DNA of 64,000 nt from Citrobacter werkmanii NBRC 105721 (GTDB lineage Bacteria; Pseudomonadota; Gammaproteobacteria; Enterobacterales; Enterobacteriaceae). A program made the position numbers and the translations under genes. Under the pieces are notes generated by a model, which worked only from the letters and a program-made list of their open reading frames with translations, was not told where the DNA came from and did not search any database. Where the stretch lies: assembly GCA_000759755.1 (NCBI GenBank), contig BBMW01000002.1, positions 62,001-126,000 on the forward strand, in the 5' to 3' direction. Of the stretch, positions 14,613 to 22,824 are shown piece by piece; positions within the stretch are counted from its first letter, which is position 1, and each line of letters starts with the position of its first letter.

Positions 14613-16090
14613 CAGCCGCAGCCATGTCGCCAGAAGAGCAACTCGTCGAGGATATCGCCTCGTTCACGTATGACCCGCTGGGCTATTCTCTGTATGCGTT
14701 CCCGTGGGGCGAGGATGGCACAGAGCTGGCGCATGCTACCGGCCCGCGAAAATGGCAGGCAGACGCATTCCGAGAAATACGCGATCACCTACAGAACCCC
14801 GCAACACGTCACCAGCCGCTGATGCTTGCCCGCGCATCCGGCCACGGTATCGGTAAATCCGCTTTCATCTCGATGCTGATTAACTGGGGTATGTCTACCT
14901 GTGAAGACTGCAAGGTGGTGGTGACCGCCAACACCGACAACCAGCTGCGCACCAAAACATGGCCTGAAATCATCAAATGGTCGAACCTGGCTATCACCAA
15001 AGAGTGGTTCACCTGCACCGCCACGGCGATGTACAGCAACGATCCCGGTCATGACAAACGCTGGCGCGCTGATGCAATCCCATGGTCTGAGCACAACACT
15101 GAGGCGTTCGCCGGGCTGCACAACGAGCGCAAGCGCATCATCGTCGTATTCGATGAGGCATCCAACATTGCCGATCTGGTGTGGGAAGTTGCCGAGGGCG
15201 CGCTGACGGACGAAGACACCGAAATCATCTGGGTGGCGTTCGGGAACCCGACGCGTAACACTGGGCGTTTCCGCGAATGCTTCCGCAAATACAAACACCG
15301 CTGGAAGTGCGCGCAGATTGACAGCCGCACCGTGGAAGGTACCAACAAGCAGCAACTGCAGAAGTGGGTTGACGACTACGGCGAGGACAGCGACTTTGTG
15401 AAAGTTCGTGTGCGCGGAATCTTCCCTGATGCTTCTGAGAACCAGTTCATTCCATCCGGCCTGACGCAACCAGCTGTCGGCAGGGTTATCACTCCGGCAC
15501 AGGTCCAGCACGCTGCTGTAGTTCTTGGCGTCGACCCGTCTCACCAGGGTAAAGACCCGGCGGTTATCTATCTGCGGCAGGGGCTGCACTGCAAGAAACT
15601 CGGGGAGTGGCAGCGTACTACTGACGATGTGCTGTTTGCGAAAGTGATTGCCGACTTCGAGGATCAGTACCAGGCTGACGCTGTGTTTATCGATTACGGC
15701 TATGGCACAGGTCTTAAATCTGTCGGTGATAACTGGGGTAGAAACTGGACGCTGATAATGTTCGGCAGTGGTACTGCAGATCCTGAAATGGGTAACAAAC
15801 GCGGCGAGATGTACAAATCAGCCCGAGATGCGCTGAAGCTTGGCGCCCAACTTGACAGCCAGGATCTTGCAGATGAGTTGAGTGCACCTGAATACAAAGT
15901 CAGGCTGAAGGACAGCAGGAAGATTTTGCAGGACAAGGACGAGGTGAAAGAATTGCTTGGCCGGTCACCGAACAATGCCGACGCCTACGTGCTGACTTAT
16001 GCCGCTCCGGTCACTAAAAAACAGTTCAATTATGGGCAGCAGCAAAGCCAGCAGGGTAAAGCGCTGACTGAGTACGATCCCTATGCATGA
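14609..16090 (+). CDS. terL: Terminase large subunit
   Basis: A 493-residue packaging motor. Walker A is ARASGHGIGKSAF (about residue 75) and Walker B RIIVVFDEAS (about 175); the coupling segment is VAFGNPTRNTG. The C-terminal RNase H-like nuclease begins near VVLGVDPSHQGKDPAVIYL, with VFIDYGYGTGLKS and NNADAYVLTYA supplying further acidic residues. It translocates DNA into the prohead and cuts the concatemer. Length and motifs fit Epsilon15-type terminases. Confidence 0.95.
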   Translation: MTAAAMSPEEQLVEDIASFTYDPLGYSLYAFPWGEDGTELAHATGPRKWQADAFREIRDHLQNPATRHQPLMLARASGHGIGKSAFISMLINWGMSTCEDCKVVVTANTDNQLRTKTWPEIIKWSNLAITKEWFTCTATAMYSNDPGHDKRWRADAIPWSEHNTEAFAGLHNERKRIIVVFDEASNIADLVWEVAEGALTDEDTEIIWVAFGNPTRNTGRFRECFRKYKHRWKCAQIDSRTVEGTNKQQLQKWVDDYGEDSDFVKVRVRGIFPDASENQFIPSGLTQPAVGRVITPAQVQHAAVVLGVDPSHQGKDPAVIYLRQGLHCKKLGEWQRTTDDVLFAKVIADFEDQYQADAVFIDYGYGTGLKSVGDNWGRNWTLIMFGSGTADPEMGNKRGEMYKSARDALKLGAQLDSQDLADELSAPEYKVRLKDSRKILQDKDEVKELLGRSPNNADAYVLTYAAPVTKKQFNYGQQQSQQGKALTEYDPYA

Positions 16091-16113
16091 AAAAGCCCGC
16101 GCATCGGCGGGCT
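16090..16113 (-). terminator. Intrinsic terminator for the minus-strand gene, between terL and it
   Basis: Stem AGCCCGC/GCGGGCT with a run of five T on the minus strand; it ends transcription of the gene at 16134-16553 and may also act on terL transcripts. Confidence 0.7.
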
Positions 16114-16117
16114 AATT

Positions 16118-16129
16118 GTGACATGTCAC
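16118..16129. repeat. Palindrome GTGACATGTCAC, copy 2
   Basis: Perfect 12-bp copy between the convergent ends of terL and the 139-aa gene. Confidence 0.8.
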
Positions 16130-16133
16130 GGCG

Positions 16134-16553
16134 TTACTTGATGGCATCAAATCCAGCGTTGATGGCTTCCGCAATGTTGGTGGCATTGGTTTTATCGAAT
16201 TGCCCATTCTGAATAAGCGCCGCATGCAGACATTGCAACTTCATGTTGTATAAGTGTTCGCGCATGTAATCATCATCACTTTTTTCTTTAGCGTAAACAG
16301 CGCGAGAAATATCAAATACATTTCCTTTTTCCATTTCCGTCCGCTGGGCTGCAATCCAGTCATGACTTGTAACGCTAGTCCCATGGTCTTCACTAAGCGG
16401 TAACCCGGCAAGTCGCTCACCAGGAATCGCCTCGTAATGCATTTCGTTACCGGCAAAAACACCATAAAAAATATGGTCATCAGCTTGAACGATGCGGGAA
16501 TATTTTAAAGGCCATTCATTTAGATATTTAGCCAACATATCAGCTGTTTTCAT
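16134..16553 (-). CDS. Unrecognised 139-aa protein on the opposite strand between terL and portal
   Basis: A 139-residue protein (MKTADMLAKYLNEWPLKYSR, DHGTSVTSHDWIAAQRTEME, CLHAALIQNGQFDKTNATNI) of no recognised family. It is transcribed against the surrounding virion genes and has its own terminator, the pattern of a moron gene expressed from the prophage. The AAGGTGAG ribosome site lies just after an intrinsic terminator (16565-16588), so no room is left for a promoter of its own; transcripts probably arrive through the structured RNA region at 16589-17117. Confidence 0.75.
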   Translation of the reverse strand: MKTADMLAKYLNEWPLKYSRIVQADDHIFYGVFAGNEMHYEAIPGERLAGLPLSEDHGTSVTSHDWIAAQRTEMEKGNVFDISRAVYAKEKSDDDYMREHLYNMKLQCLHAALIQNGQFDKTNATNIAEAINAGFDAIK

Positions 16554-16564
16554 AATCTCACCTT

Positions 16565-16588
16565 AAAAAAATGCCCACCGAAGTGGGC
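16565..16588 (-). terminator. Intrinsic terminator/attenuator at the end of the structured RNA region
   Basis: On the minus strand, stem GCCCAC-TTCG-GTGGGC with a stable UUCG-type loop followed by a run of seven T. It lies 12 bases before the start of the 139-aa gene, so it may end the RNA or act as an attenuator of that gene. Confidence 0.85.
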
Positions 16589-17117
16589 GAACTGGAAGCA
16601 AGGGCGCCTTCCATGGCAGTTACGGGTTTACAGCGCAACGTCATCGCAATGGCGTTCTGCTGTAAAAGTGACGGTGGTCAGCATCAAGGGAAACTGCCAC
16701 CGCCAATAGCTACACAGCATCGTTCTTATGGGCGCTTCATCACGGTCCTAAGGCGTGATTGGGTTGTGGTACGCAGTCTATTCGGCATAGCAACTCTGCG
16801 CAGATGCTTCTAACAATCACCGGTGGTAACCGGTTTAATGCCTTATTCACCACAACGCTGAGAGCACTGGTTTGGCTCGATATCAGGTAGGGTGGAACAG
16901 CCCGCTAATATCCAATGCTCTCATCGTTGCATCCTCGTCTCTTCCGAGGTGTCACACCGTATCGCCACGATGGTGAGTCGTTATGTCCGTGCTTGCCTAA
17001 CACTGGCTTGCACATTCCGGCTACCCGGCTGGGGAAGTAGCATCAAGGGAACCCATCCGGACCGCTGCGGCACATGTGCCATATGCCGTACATCAACTGC
17101 GTTACATCAACATCAAT
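16589..17117 (-). ncRNA. Candidate large structured non-coding RNA (about 530-550 nt)
   Basis: No convincing gene lies here, yet the stretch is full of hairpins: 16860-16870 with 16912-16922 (11 pairs; one is G-U on the minus strand but C-A on the plus strand, which favours a minus-strand RNA), 16627-16634 with 16659-16666 (8 pairs), 16739-16744 with 16754-16759, 16772-16776 with 16796-16800, 16989-17013 (two-part hairpin), 16955-16975, and a GGCACATGTGCC hairpin at 17069-17080. GCATCAAGGGAA occurs twice (16681, 17040). A minus-strand TTGACA lies upstream (17148-17153) and a strong terminator downstream (16565-16588). Size and phage location recall ornate RNAs such as GOLLD or ROOL, but identity is not established. 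Confidence 0.6.
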
Positions 17118-17184
17118 TACCTAAAAGGTAATATCTGATGTTATAAGTGTCAATAGCCTACGCTAAATAAATCATATGTGGTTA
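17116..17184. promoter_or_regulatory. Operator, minus-strand promoter and CATATGTGGTTA motif
   Basis: A perfect operator (17116-17132) overlaps the putative -10 (TACCTT, 17125-17130) of a minus-strand promoter whose -35 is a perfect TTGACA (17148-17153), spacing 17. Further on, CATATGTGGTTA (17173-17184) is a copy of the second prophage motif and precedes the virion gene at 17222; GGTAAT at 17189 is an extra half-operator. Confidence 0.6.
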
Positions 17185-17221
17185 AATTGGTAATAATTTA
17201 ATTGCGTACGGAGCTATTGCT

Positions 17222-17428
17222 ATGTGTATCGGCAGCAAGCCATCAGTGCCAGCAGCGCCAGAAGTACAGGCTGCGCCACAGGAGCAGGATGCAGCAGTTG
17301 TCAGTTCTCGTGATGACGAAGAACGCCGCCGCCGTGCAGCAGCAGGCCGCAGCTCTACTCTGCTGACTGGTGCGCAGGGTGACACATCAACCGCAAACAC
17401 CAGCGGTAAAACGCTGCTTGGTCAGTAA
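17222..17428 (+). CDS. Small conserved podovirus protein before the portal gene
   Basis: A 68-residue protein beginning MCIGSKPSVPAAPEVQAAPQ and ending GDTSTANTSGKTLLGQ. Short proteins with an MC-x-G start, Pro/Ala-rich middle, Arg-rich patch and a T-LLG ending occur between terminase and portal in many Epsilon15- and BPP-1-like phages. The N-terminal Cys is not in a real lipobox, as no hydrophobic signal precedes it. Probably a minor virion or assembly protein. Confidence 0.75.
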   Translation: MCIGSKPSVPAAPEVQAAPQEQDAAVVSSRDDEERRRRAAAGRSSTLLTGAQGDTSTANTSGKTLLGQ

Positions 17429-17442
17429 CGGAGTAGGCAGAG

Positions 17443-19113
17443 ATGGCGGAAACCGAAAAAGAGCGCCTGCTGAAGCAACTCGCACAGCTGAAGAATGAAC
17501 GCACATCGTTCGAATCGCACTGGCGTGATCTGAGTGACTTCATCAATCCGCGTGGCTCCCGCTTTCTGACGTCTGATGTAAACCGTGACGATCGTCGAAA
17601 CACTAAGATTGTTGATCCCACCGGCTCAATGGCTCAGCGCATTTTGTCCAGTGGCATGATGTCAGGCATCACCAGCCCGGCCCGTCCGTGGTTCAAACTG
17701 GCAACACCTGACCCTGACATGATGGACTACGGCCCGGTGAAAATCTGGCTTGAAGTCGTGCAGCGTCGCATGAACGAAGTGTTCAACAAATCGAATCTGT
17801 ATCAGTCACTGCCTGTTATGTACGCAAGCCTGGGTACTTTCGGCACCGGCGCGATGGCTGTTCTGGAAGATGACCAGGACGTGATCCGCACAATGCCTTT
17901 CCCGATTGGCAGTTACTACCTGGCTAACAGTCCGCGCGGTAGCGTTGACACCTGCATTCGCCAGTTCTCCATGACTGTGCGCCAGATGGTGCAGGAATTC
18001 GGTCTGGATAACGTCAGTACATCCGTAAAAGGCATGTGGGAAAACGGCACGTATGAAACGTGGGTGGAGGTTAACCACTGCATCACGCCTAACGTCAACC
18101 GCGACAGCGGGAAGATGGACAGCAAGAACAAACCATATCGCTCTGTATATTTTGAGTCTGGCGGCGATTCCGACAAGCTGCTGCGTGAGTCCGGCTTCGA
18201 TGAATTCCCAATCCTGGCTCCGCGCTGGGAAGTGAACGGCGAGGACGTTTATGCATCATCCTGCCCTGGCATGCTGGCACTCGGTCAGGTTAAAGCCCTT
18301 CAGGTTGAGCAGAAGCGCAAAGCTCAGTTGATCGATAAAGCCACTAACCCGCCGATGGTTGGCCCGACATCGCTCAAGAATCAGCGTGTTTCCCTGTTGC
18401 CTGGCGATGTGACGTATCTCGACGTAATGACCGGTCAGGACGGTTTCAAACCTGCATACCTGGTTAACCCGAATACTGCAGATCTGCTGGCTGACATTCA
18501 GGACACCAGGCAGACCATCAACAGCGCCTACTTCGTCGACCTCTTCATGATGCTGCAAAACATCAACACCCGCTCTATGCCGGTGGAAGCGGTGATCGAG
18601 ATGAAGGAAGAGAAACTGCTCATGCTTGGCCCGGTGCTTGAGCGCCTGAATGACGAAGCGCTTAACCCGCTTATCGATCGCGTGTTCTCAATCATGGCCC
18701 GCAAGAACATGTTGCCTGAACCGCCAGACGTTCTTCAGGGTATGCCGCTGCGTATCGAATACATCTCAGTCATGGCGCAGGCACAGAAATCTATCGGCCT
18801 CACCAGCCTGTCTCAGACCGTAGGTTTCATTGGCCAGCTCGCGCAGTTCAAACCTGAAGCCCTCGACAAGCTCGACGTGGATCAGGCAATCGACGCGTTC
18901 TCCGAAATGTCCGGCGTATCGCCAACCGTCATTGTTCCGCAGGAGCAGGTGCAGGGTATTCGTCAGGAACGTGCTCAGCAATTGCAGCAGCAGAGAGCGA
19001 TGGAGATGGGCATGGCGGCGGCCCAGGGCGCTAAAACCCTGAGCGAAGCACAGACAAGTGACCCCAGCGCGCTTACGGCGATCACCAATGCAGCTGGAGG
19101 GGCTCAGCAATGA
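17443..19113 (+). CDS. Portal (head-tail connector) protein
   Basis: A 556-residue protein of the T7 gp8-type connector family used by Epsilon15-like podoviruses. Typical stretches: FESHWRDLSDFINPRGSRFL, LSSGMMSGITSPARPWFKLA, LGTFGTGAMAVLEDD and VGPTSLKNQRVSLLPGDVTY. Twelve copies would form the ring for DNA passage at the capsid vertex. The Gln-rich C-terminal tail (QQLQQQRAMEMGMAAAQGAK) is a likely barrel region. It overlaps the next gene by four bases. Confidence 0.93.
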   Translation: MAETEKERLLKQLAQLKNERTSFESHWRDLSDFINPRGSRFLTSDVNRDDRRNTKIVDPTGSMAQRILSSGMMSGITSPARPWFKLATPDPDMMDYGPVKIWLEVVQRRMNEVFNKSNLYQSLPVMYASLGTFGTGAMAVLEDDQDVIRTMPFPIGSYYLANSPRGSVDTCIRQFSMTVRQMVQEFGLDNVSTSVKGMWENGTYETWVEVNHCITPNVNRDSGKMDSKNKPYRSVYFESGGDSDKLLRESGFDEFPILAPRWEVNGEDVYASSCPGMLALGQVKALQVEQKRKAQLIDKATNPPMVGPTSLKNQRVSLLPGDVTYLDVMTGQDGFKPAYLVNPNTADLLADIQDTRQTINSAYFVDLFMMLQNINTRSMPVEAVIEMKEEKLLMLGPVLERLNDEALNPLIDRVFSIMARKNMLPEPPDVLQGMPLRIEYISVMAQAQKSIGLTSLSQTVGFIGQLAQFKPEALDKLDVDQAIDAFSEMSGVSPTVIVPQEQVQGIRQERAQQLQQQRAMEMGMAAAQGAKTLSEAQTSDPSALTAITNAAGGAQQ

Positions 19114-19406
19114 CCGACTTTGATGACGACAGCCTGAAGGCTGAGAAAGCCGCAAAGCAGGAGTTTCTGGCTCAGCGCGATATCGACGACATCCAGTTTG
19201 TGATGAACAGCGAGAAGGGCCGCCGCGTCGTCTGGTCAATGCTGGAGAAAGGTCAGGTGTTCGGAGCCTGCTTCAACGTAGACCCGCACATCACCGCATT
19301 CAATGAAGGGCAGCGCAACCTGGCGCTGTTGTTATTACAGCGCGTGATGGCGCACTGCCCGGATCAGTATCTGAAGATGGCCGCAGAGGCCAGTGAACAG
19401 GAGTAA
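19110..19406 (+). CDS. Bbp19-family phage protein
   Basis: A 98-residue protein matching the small family named after BPP-1 Bbp19: RDIDDIQFVMNSEKGRRVVW, SMLEKGQVFGACFN, AFNEGQRNLALLLLQRVMAH. It lies between portal and scaffold genes in related phages. Function unknown, perhaps head assembly. Overlaps the portal gene by ATGA. Confidence 0.8.
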   Translation: MTDFDDDSLKAEKAAKQEFLAQRDIDDIQFVMNSEKGRRVVWSMLEKGQVFGACFNVDPHITAFNEGQRNLALLLLQRVMAHCPDQYLKMAAEASEQE

Positions 19407-19408
19407 CC

Positions 19409-20119
19409 ATGAATTTATTTGATCGTTTGCTGCATCGCCGTCTTTGCAATGAGCAACCAGCCGATGGTGGCGCAGCGCCGGCTCCGTCTGAGCCAGCCGC
19501 ACCTGCTGCCGATGCTCCTGCACCTGCTGCTGACCCGGCTAAACCAGAAGGCGATAAGCCACAGCCGGGCACTGAAGGTGACAAGCCTCATGAAGACAAA
19601 CCCGCAGATGGTGATAAGCCAGCAGATAAGCCTGATGACAAAGAGCAGAAGCCAGAAGGCGCTCCTGAGAAATACGAGTTCAAGCCTGCTGAAGGGCAAG
19701 AGCTTGATACCTCAGCGTTGGAGCAGTTCGAGCCTATCGCGCGTGAGCTGAACCTCAGCAACGAGCAGGCGCAGAAGATGGTCGACCTGTACGGTACCAA
19801 GATCCTCCCAATGGTGCAGCAGCAGCAGACGGAAGCCTGGCAGAAAACCACCGAGCAGTGGGCCGCAGATGTTAAAGCTGACAAAGAAATCGGCGGCGAC
19901 AAGCTGACCGAAAACCTCAGCGCTGCTCAACGTGCACTGGACCAATTCGGTGATCCAGAACTGAAAGAATACCTGGACTCAACCGGTCTGGGGAATCACC
20001 CGGCGCTTGTTAAAGCGTTTATCAAAGTCGGCAAGGCAATGTCAGAAGACAAGGTTGTCACCGGCGGTCATGAAAGCGGCGGCAGTGACCTTATCTCCGC
20101 CTTCTATCCCAAAAAGTGA
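19409..20119 (+). CDS. Capsid scaffolding protein
   Basis: A 236-residue acidic protein. Residues 15-85 are low-complexity Pro/Ala/Asp/Lys (repeats of the type DKPADG); the rest is helical (LEQFEPIARELNLSNEQAQK, LDQFGDPELKEYLDSTGLGN). This composition and the position directly before the major capsid gene are typical of podovirus scaffolds, which guide procapsid assembly and then leave. The low-complexity repeats probably vary between relatives. Confidence 0.85.
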   Translation: MNLFDRLLHRRLCNEQPADGGAAPAPSEPAAPAADAPAPAADPAKPEGDKPQPGTEGDKPHEDKPADGDKPADKPDDKEQKPEGAPEKYEFKPAEGQELDTSALEQFEPIARELNLSNEQAQKMVDLYGTKILPMVQQQQTEAWQKTTEQWAADVKADKEIGGDKLTENLSAAQRALDQFGDPELKEYLDSTGLGNHPALVKAFIKVGKAMSEDKVVTGGHESGGSDLISAFYPKK

Positions 20120-20129
20120 GGTATGAAAA

Positions 20130-21137
20130 ATGGCTTTAATCGGTCAAACTCTGCCATCGTTGCTTGACATCTACAATCGTACTGACAAGAACGGGCGAAT
20201 CGCGCGCATCGTGGAGCAGTTGGCTAAAACCAACGACATCCTTACCGATGCGATCTATGTGCCGTGTAACGACGGCTCAAAGCACAAAACCACCATCCGA
20301 GCAGGTATTCCTGAACCGGTATGGCGCCGCTATAACCAGGGCGTTCAGCCAACCAAAACCCAGACCGTACCAGTGACCGATACCACCGGCATGCTGTACG
20401 ACCTGGGGTTCGTTGATAAGGCTCTGGCAGACCGCTCTAACAACGCCGCCGCGTTCCGTGTTTCTGAAAACATGGGTAAGTTGCAGGGCTTCAATAACAA
20501 AGTCTCCCGCTATACCTTCTACGGTAACACCGATGCTGAGCCAGAAGCTTTCATGGGCTTGGCTCCGCGCTTCAACACGCTGAACGCGAGTAAAGCCGCA
20601 AGTGCAGAAAACGTATTCAGCGCTGGTGGTAGCGGCTCAACAAACACTTCTATCTGGTTTATGTCATGGGGCGAGAATACCGCTCACATGATCTATCCAG
20701 AAGGCATGGTAGCTGGTTTCCAGCATGAAGACCTTGGCGACGATCTGGTAAGTGACGGTAACGGCGGCCAGTTCCGAGCGTACCGCGATGAGTTCAAGTG
20801 GGATCTGGGTCTGAGCGTACGTGACTGGCGTTCAATCTCCCGCATCTGCAACATCGATGTGACAACCCTGACCAAAGACGCAGCAACCGGCGCTGATCTG
20901 ATCAGTATGATGGTTGATGCGTACTATGCCCGCGACGTGGCAATGCTGGGTGATGGCAAAGAAGTTATCTATGCCAACAAAACCATCCACGCATGGCTGC
21001 ACAAACAGGCTATGAATGCCAAAAACGTGAACCTTACCATCGAGGAATACGGCGGTAAGAAGATCGTTTCCTTCCTGGGCATTCCTATCCGTCGTGCGGA
21101 TGCAATCCTCAACACTGAATCTGCCGTAACGGCGTAA
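20130..21137 (+). CDS. Major capsid protein (Epsilon15 gp7-like)
   Basis: A 335-residue protein, the length known for Epsilon15 gp7, with MALIGQTLPSLLDIYNRTDK at the N-terminus and VSRYTFYGNTDAEPEAFMGL and DLGLSVRDWRSISRICNIDV further on. It would adopt the HK97 fold and build the T=7 head. Position after the scaffold and before cement and staple genes supports this. It has a GAGGTATGAAAA-type leader within the scaffold end. Confidence 0.93.
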   Translation: MALIGQTLPSLLDIYNRTDKNGRIARIVEQLAKTNDILTDAIYVPCNDGSKHKTTIRAGIPEPVWRRYNQGVQPTKTQTVPVTDTTGMLYDLGFVDKALADRSNNAAAFRVSENMGKLQGFNNKVSRYTFYGNTDAEPEAFMGLAPRFNTLNASKAASAENVFSAGGSGSTNTSIWFMSWGENTAHMIYPEGMVAGFQHEDLGDDLVSDGNGGQFRAYRDEFKWDLGLSVRDWRSISRICNIDVTTLTKDAATGADLISMMVDAYYARDVAMLGDGKEVIYANKTIHAWLHKQAMNAKNVNLTIEEYGGKKIVSFLGIPIRRADAILNTESAVTA

Positions 21138-21149
21138 GGAGAGAGAATC

Positions 21150-21542
21150 ATGTTGCTTGATCAACAGGCTTTGTTCTCCGCGGCTCAGGCCATTACGGCC
21201 ACCGCGGTATCAACCAACGTCATTGACACTGGCTCCAGTAAGGATGTCGGCAAAAATGGCGATATCCCACTGCTTATTCAGGTTGTTGAGGCATTCAACA
21301 CCCTGACCAGTCTGACGGTAACGGTGCAGACCGATGATAATTCAGCGTTCAGTTCACCAACTGACGTGATCTCTATGGTCATTCCGCTGGCATCCCTGAC
21401 CGTTGGTTATAAAACACCGGTCATCACGCTGCCGATGAAGCTGGAGCGCTACATCCGTCTTAACTACACCGTCACCGGTACCGCGCCGACCACTGGCAAA
21501 GTAACCGCTGGCATTGTTGGCGGGGTGCAGACCAATGTCTAA
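21150..21542 (+). CDS. Bbp16-like capsid cement protein
   Basis: A 130-residue beta-rich protein (MLLDQQALFSAAQAITATAV, VIDTGSSKDVGKNGDIPLLI, TLTSLTVTVQTDDNSAFSSP) with the jelly-roll-like pattern of the Bbp16 cement family found right after the major capsid gene. It would bind the outer capsid surface. The stop overlaps the next start. Confidence 0.8.
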   Translation: MLLDQQALFSAAQAITATAVSTNVIDTGSSKDVGKNGDIPLLIQVVEAFNTLTSLTVTVQTDDNSAFSSPTDVISMVIPLASLTVGYKTPVITLPMKLERYIRLNYTVTGTAPTTGKVTAGIVGGVQTNV

Positions 21543-21819
21543 ATATCGCGTTAAAGAGCGCTCCTTCATTGACGGCAAACTCTACGAGCCTGGCGAAATT
21601 GTGGAGTTTTCCGGGAAGGCTGGGAAAAACCTGATCCCTCATCACGACGGTGATGTTGTATTGAAGGACGACGAGCTACCAACCAATGAAGAGCTTCAGG
21701 AACTGGACCAGCTTCGTACCATCTACGAAGAAATGTTTGGCGAAGCTCCGCATAAAAACACCAGCGCCAAAACTCTCAAAGAAAAAATTGACGCTAAGCG
21801 TAAAGAGCTGGGCGTGTAA
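21535..21819 (+). CDS. Small head-associated protein with HeH/LEM-like C-terminus
   Basis: Start at 21535 (MSKYRVKERSFIDGKLYEPG) overlaps the cement gene stop; 94 residues. The N-terminal half looks like a small beta domain (GEIVEFSGKAGKNLIPHHDG); the C-terminus (LRTIYEEMFGEAPHKNTSAK, followed by TLKEKIDAKRKEL) has the helix-extended-helix pattern of phage HeH/LEM domains. A terminator follows. A minor head role is inferred from position. Confidence 0.7.
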   Translation: MSKYRVKERSFIDGKLYEPGEIVEFSGKAGKNLIPHHDGDVVLKDDELPTNEELQELDQLRTIYEEMFGEAPHKNTSAKTLKEKIDAKRKELGV

Positions 21820-21839
21820 TAGCTCAATAGAGTGCTAAA

Positions 21840-21865
21840 AGCCGGGGCCTTTCGGCCCCGCTTTT
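21840..21865 (+). terminator. Intrinsic terminator after the capsid genes
   Basis: Stem CGGGGCC-TTT-C-GGCCCCG followed by CTTTT; it probably lowers transcription past the abundant capsid genes. Confidence 0.8.
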
Positions 21866-21883
21866 CTATGCGGAGACCTGAGA

Positions 21884-22219
21884 ATGAAAATTGTAAACAT
21901 GAAAACAGGCACTGACTCATCTGTTGGCGAAGGTGGAAAACCAGAGACCAAAGATCAGTATCCTTGGGGGCTGCGCATTACGCTGGATAATGAATCCCTG
22001 CAACGTCTCGGCCTGAATGCAAAAGCTCTTCCTTCGGTAGGCGATAGCGTGTCCATCATGGCGATGGCTAACGTATGTTCGGTATCTACTCGCACTACCG
22101 ATCACGGTGAAGATAACTATGTTGAGCTTCAAATCACCGATATTGGCCTGGCTCCGCAGAAACGTGATGATGCCAAAGAGCTGAAGGACGCATTTTATCC
22201 GGGCGGGGAGGATGATTAA
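21884..22219 (+). CDS. Capsid staple protein (Epsilon15 gp10-like)
   Basis: A 111-residue protein, the exact length of the Epsilon15 staple gp10, with a conserved start MKIVNMKTGTDSSVGEGGKP and a beta-rich body (YPWGLRITLDNESLQRLGLN, VSIMAMANVCSVS). In Epsilon15 this protein binds as a staple holding capsomers together on the outer surface. It overlaps the next gene by one base. Confidence 0.85.
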   Translation: MKIVNMKTGTDSSVGEGGKPETKDQYPWGLRITLDNESLQRLGLNAKALPSVGDSVSIMAMANVCSVSTRTTDHGEDNYVELQITDIGLAPQKRDDAKELKDAFYPGGEDD

Positions 22220-22824
22220 TGGCCTCCGTTATCGAGATCTGCAACCGTGCGCTGAGCAATATCGGCAACAGCCGCAGCATAAACAGCCTGAATGAAGCCA
22301 GCAAAGAGGCCGGGCAGTGCTCCCTGCATTTTGATGCGTGCCGCGATGCTGCTCTGGCTGACTTCGACTGGAATTTTGCAACTAAGCGCGTGGCGCTTGC
22401 TGATACCAATAATCCGCCTCCGGACTGGCAGTACGCTTACCAGTACCCATCTGATTGCGTCCGTATAACCGAGATCATGCCGACCGGCATACGTAATCCT
22501 ACCGCAGCGCAGCGCATTGAATATGTTGTCGGTTCCAATGAGGACCTGACAGGTAAGCTAATTTACACCGATCAGCCGAAAGCGTGGTTGAAGTACGTGG
22601 CGCGGGTTACTGACGTCAATATGTATGATGCCATTTTTATGGAGGCGCTTTCCTGGCGTCTGGCTGCTGCCATTAATATGGCGCTGACCGGTAGCGCAGA
22701 TCTCGGTAACAATGCACTGACGATGTACAACCGCGTGATCCTGAGTGCTGGCTCACATAGCCAGAACGAATCGCAGGAGCCACAACCGCCAGTAGATGAG
22801 TTCACAGCAGCGAGGTTGTCATAA
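22219..22824 (+). CDS. Tail tubular protein A-like adaptor
   Basis: A 201-residue protein of the T7 gp11/gp6-type adaptor group: MASVIEICNRALSNIGNSRS, LHFDACRDAALADFDWNFAT, PDWQYAYQYPSDCVRITEIM. It joins portal to tail nozzle. Next gene is the nozzle protein, overlapping by one base, the standard pair. Confidence 0.88.
   Translation: MASVIEICNRALSNIGNSRSINSLNEASKEAGQCSLHFDACRDAALADFDWNFATKRVALADTNNPPPDWQYAYQYPSDCVRITEIMPTGIRNPTAAQRIEYVVGSNEDLTGKLIYTDQPKAWLKYVARVTDVNMYDAIFMEALSWRLAAAINMALTGSADLGNNALTMYNRVILSAGSHSQNESQEPQPPVDEFTAARLS

Noticed and set aside
14789-15589. Minus-strand frame of 266 codons inside terL
   Set aside because: It is a shadow of the terminase frame with low-complexity Val/Arg/His content and no start signal.
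16571-16813. Plus-strand frame of 80 codons in the terL-portal gap
   Set aside because: It begins inside the terminator hairpin, lacks a ribosome site, has Arg/Cys-rich unpatterned composition, and lies in the region whose hairpins and terminator point to a minus-strand RNA.
16892-17131. Plus-strand frame of 79 codons in the same gap
   Set aside because: No ribosome site, ends in the operator, and the same structured-RNA explanation applies.
19409-20119. Pro/Asp/Lys repeats in the scaffold gene as a separate repeat element
   Set aside because: They are low-complexity protein repeats in frame, normal for a scaffold N-terminus.
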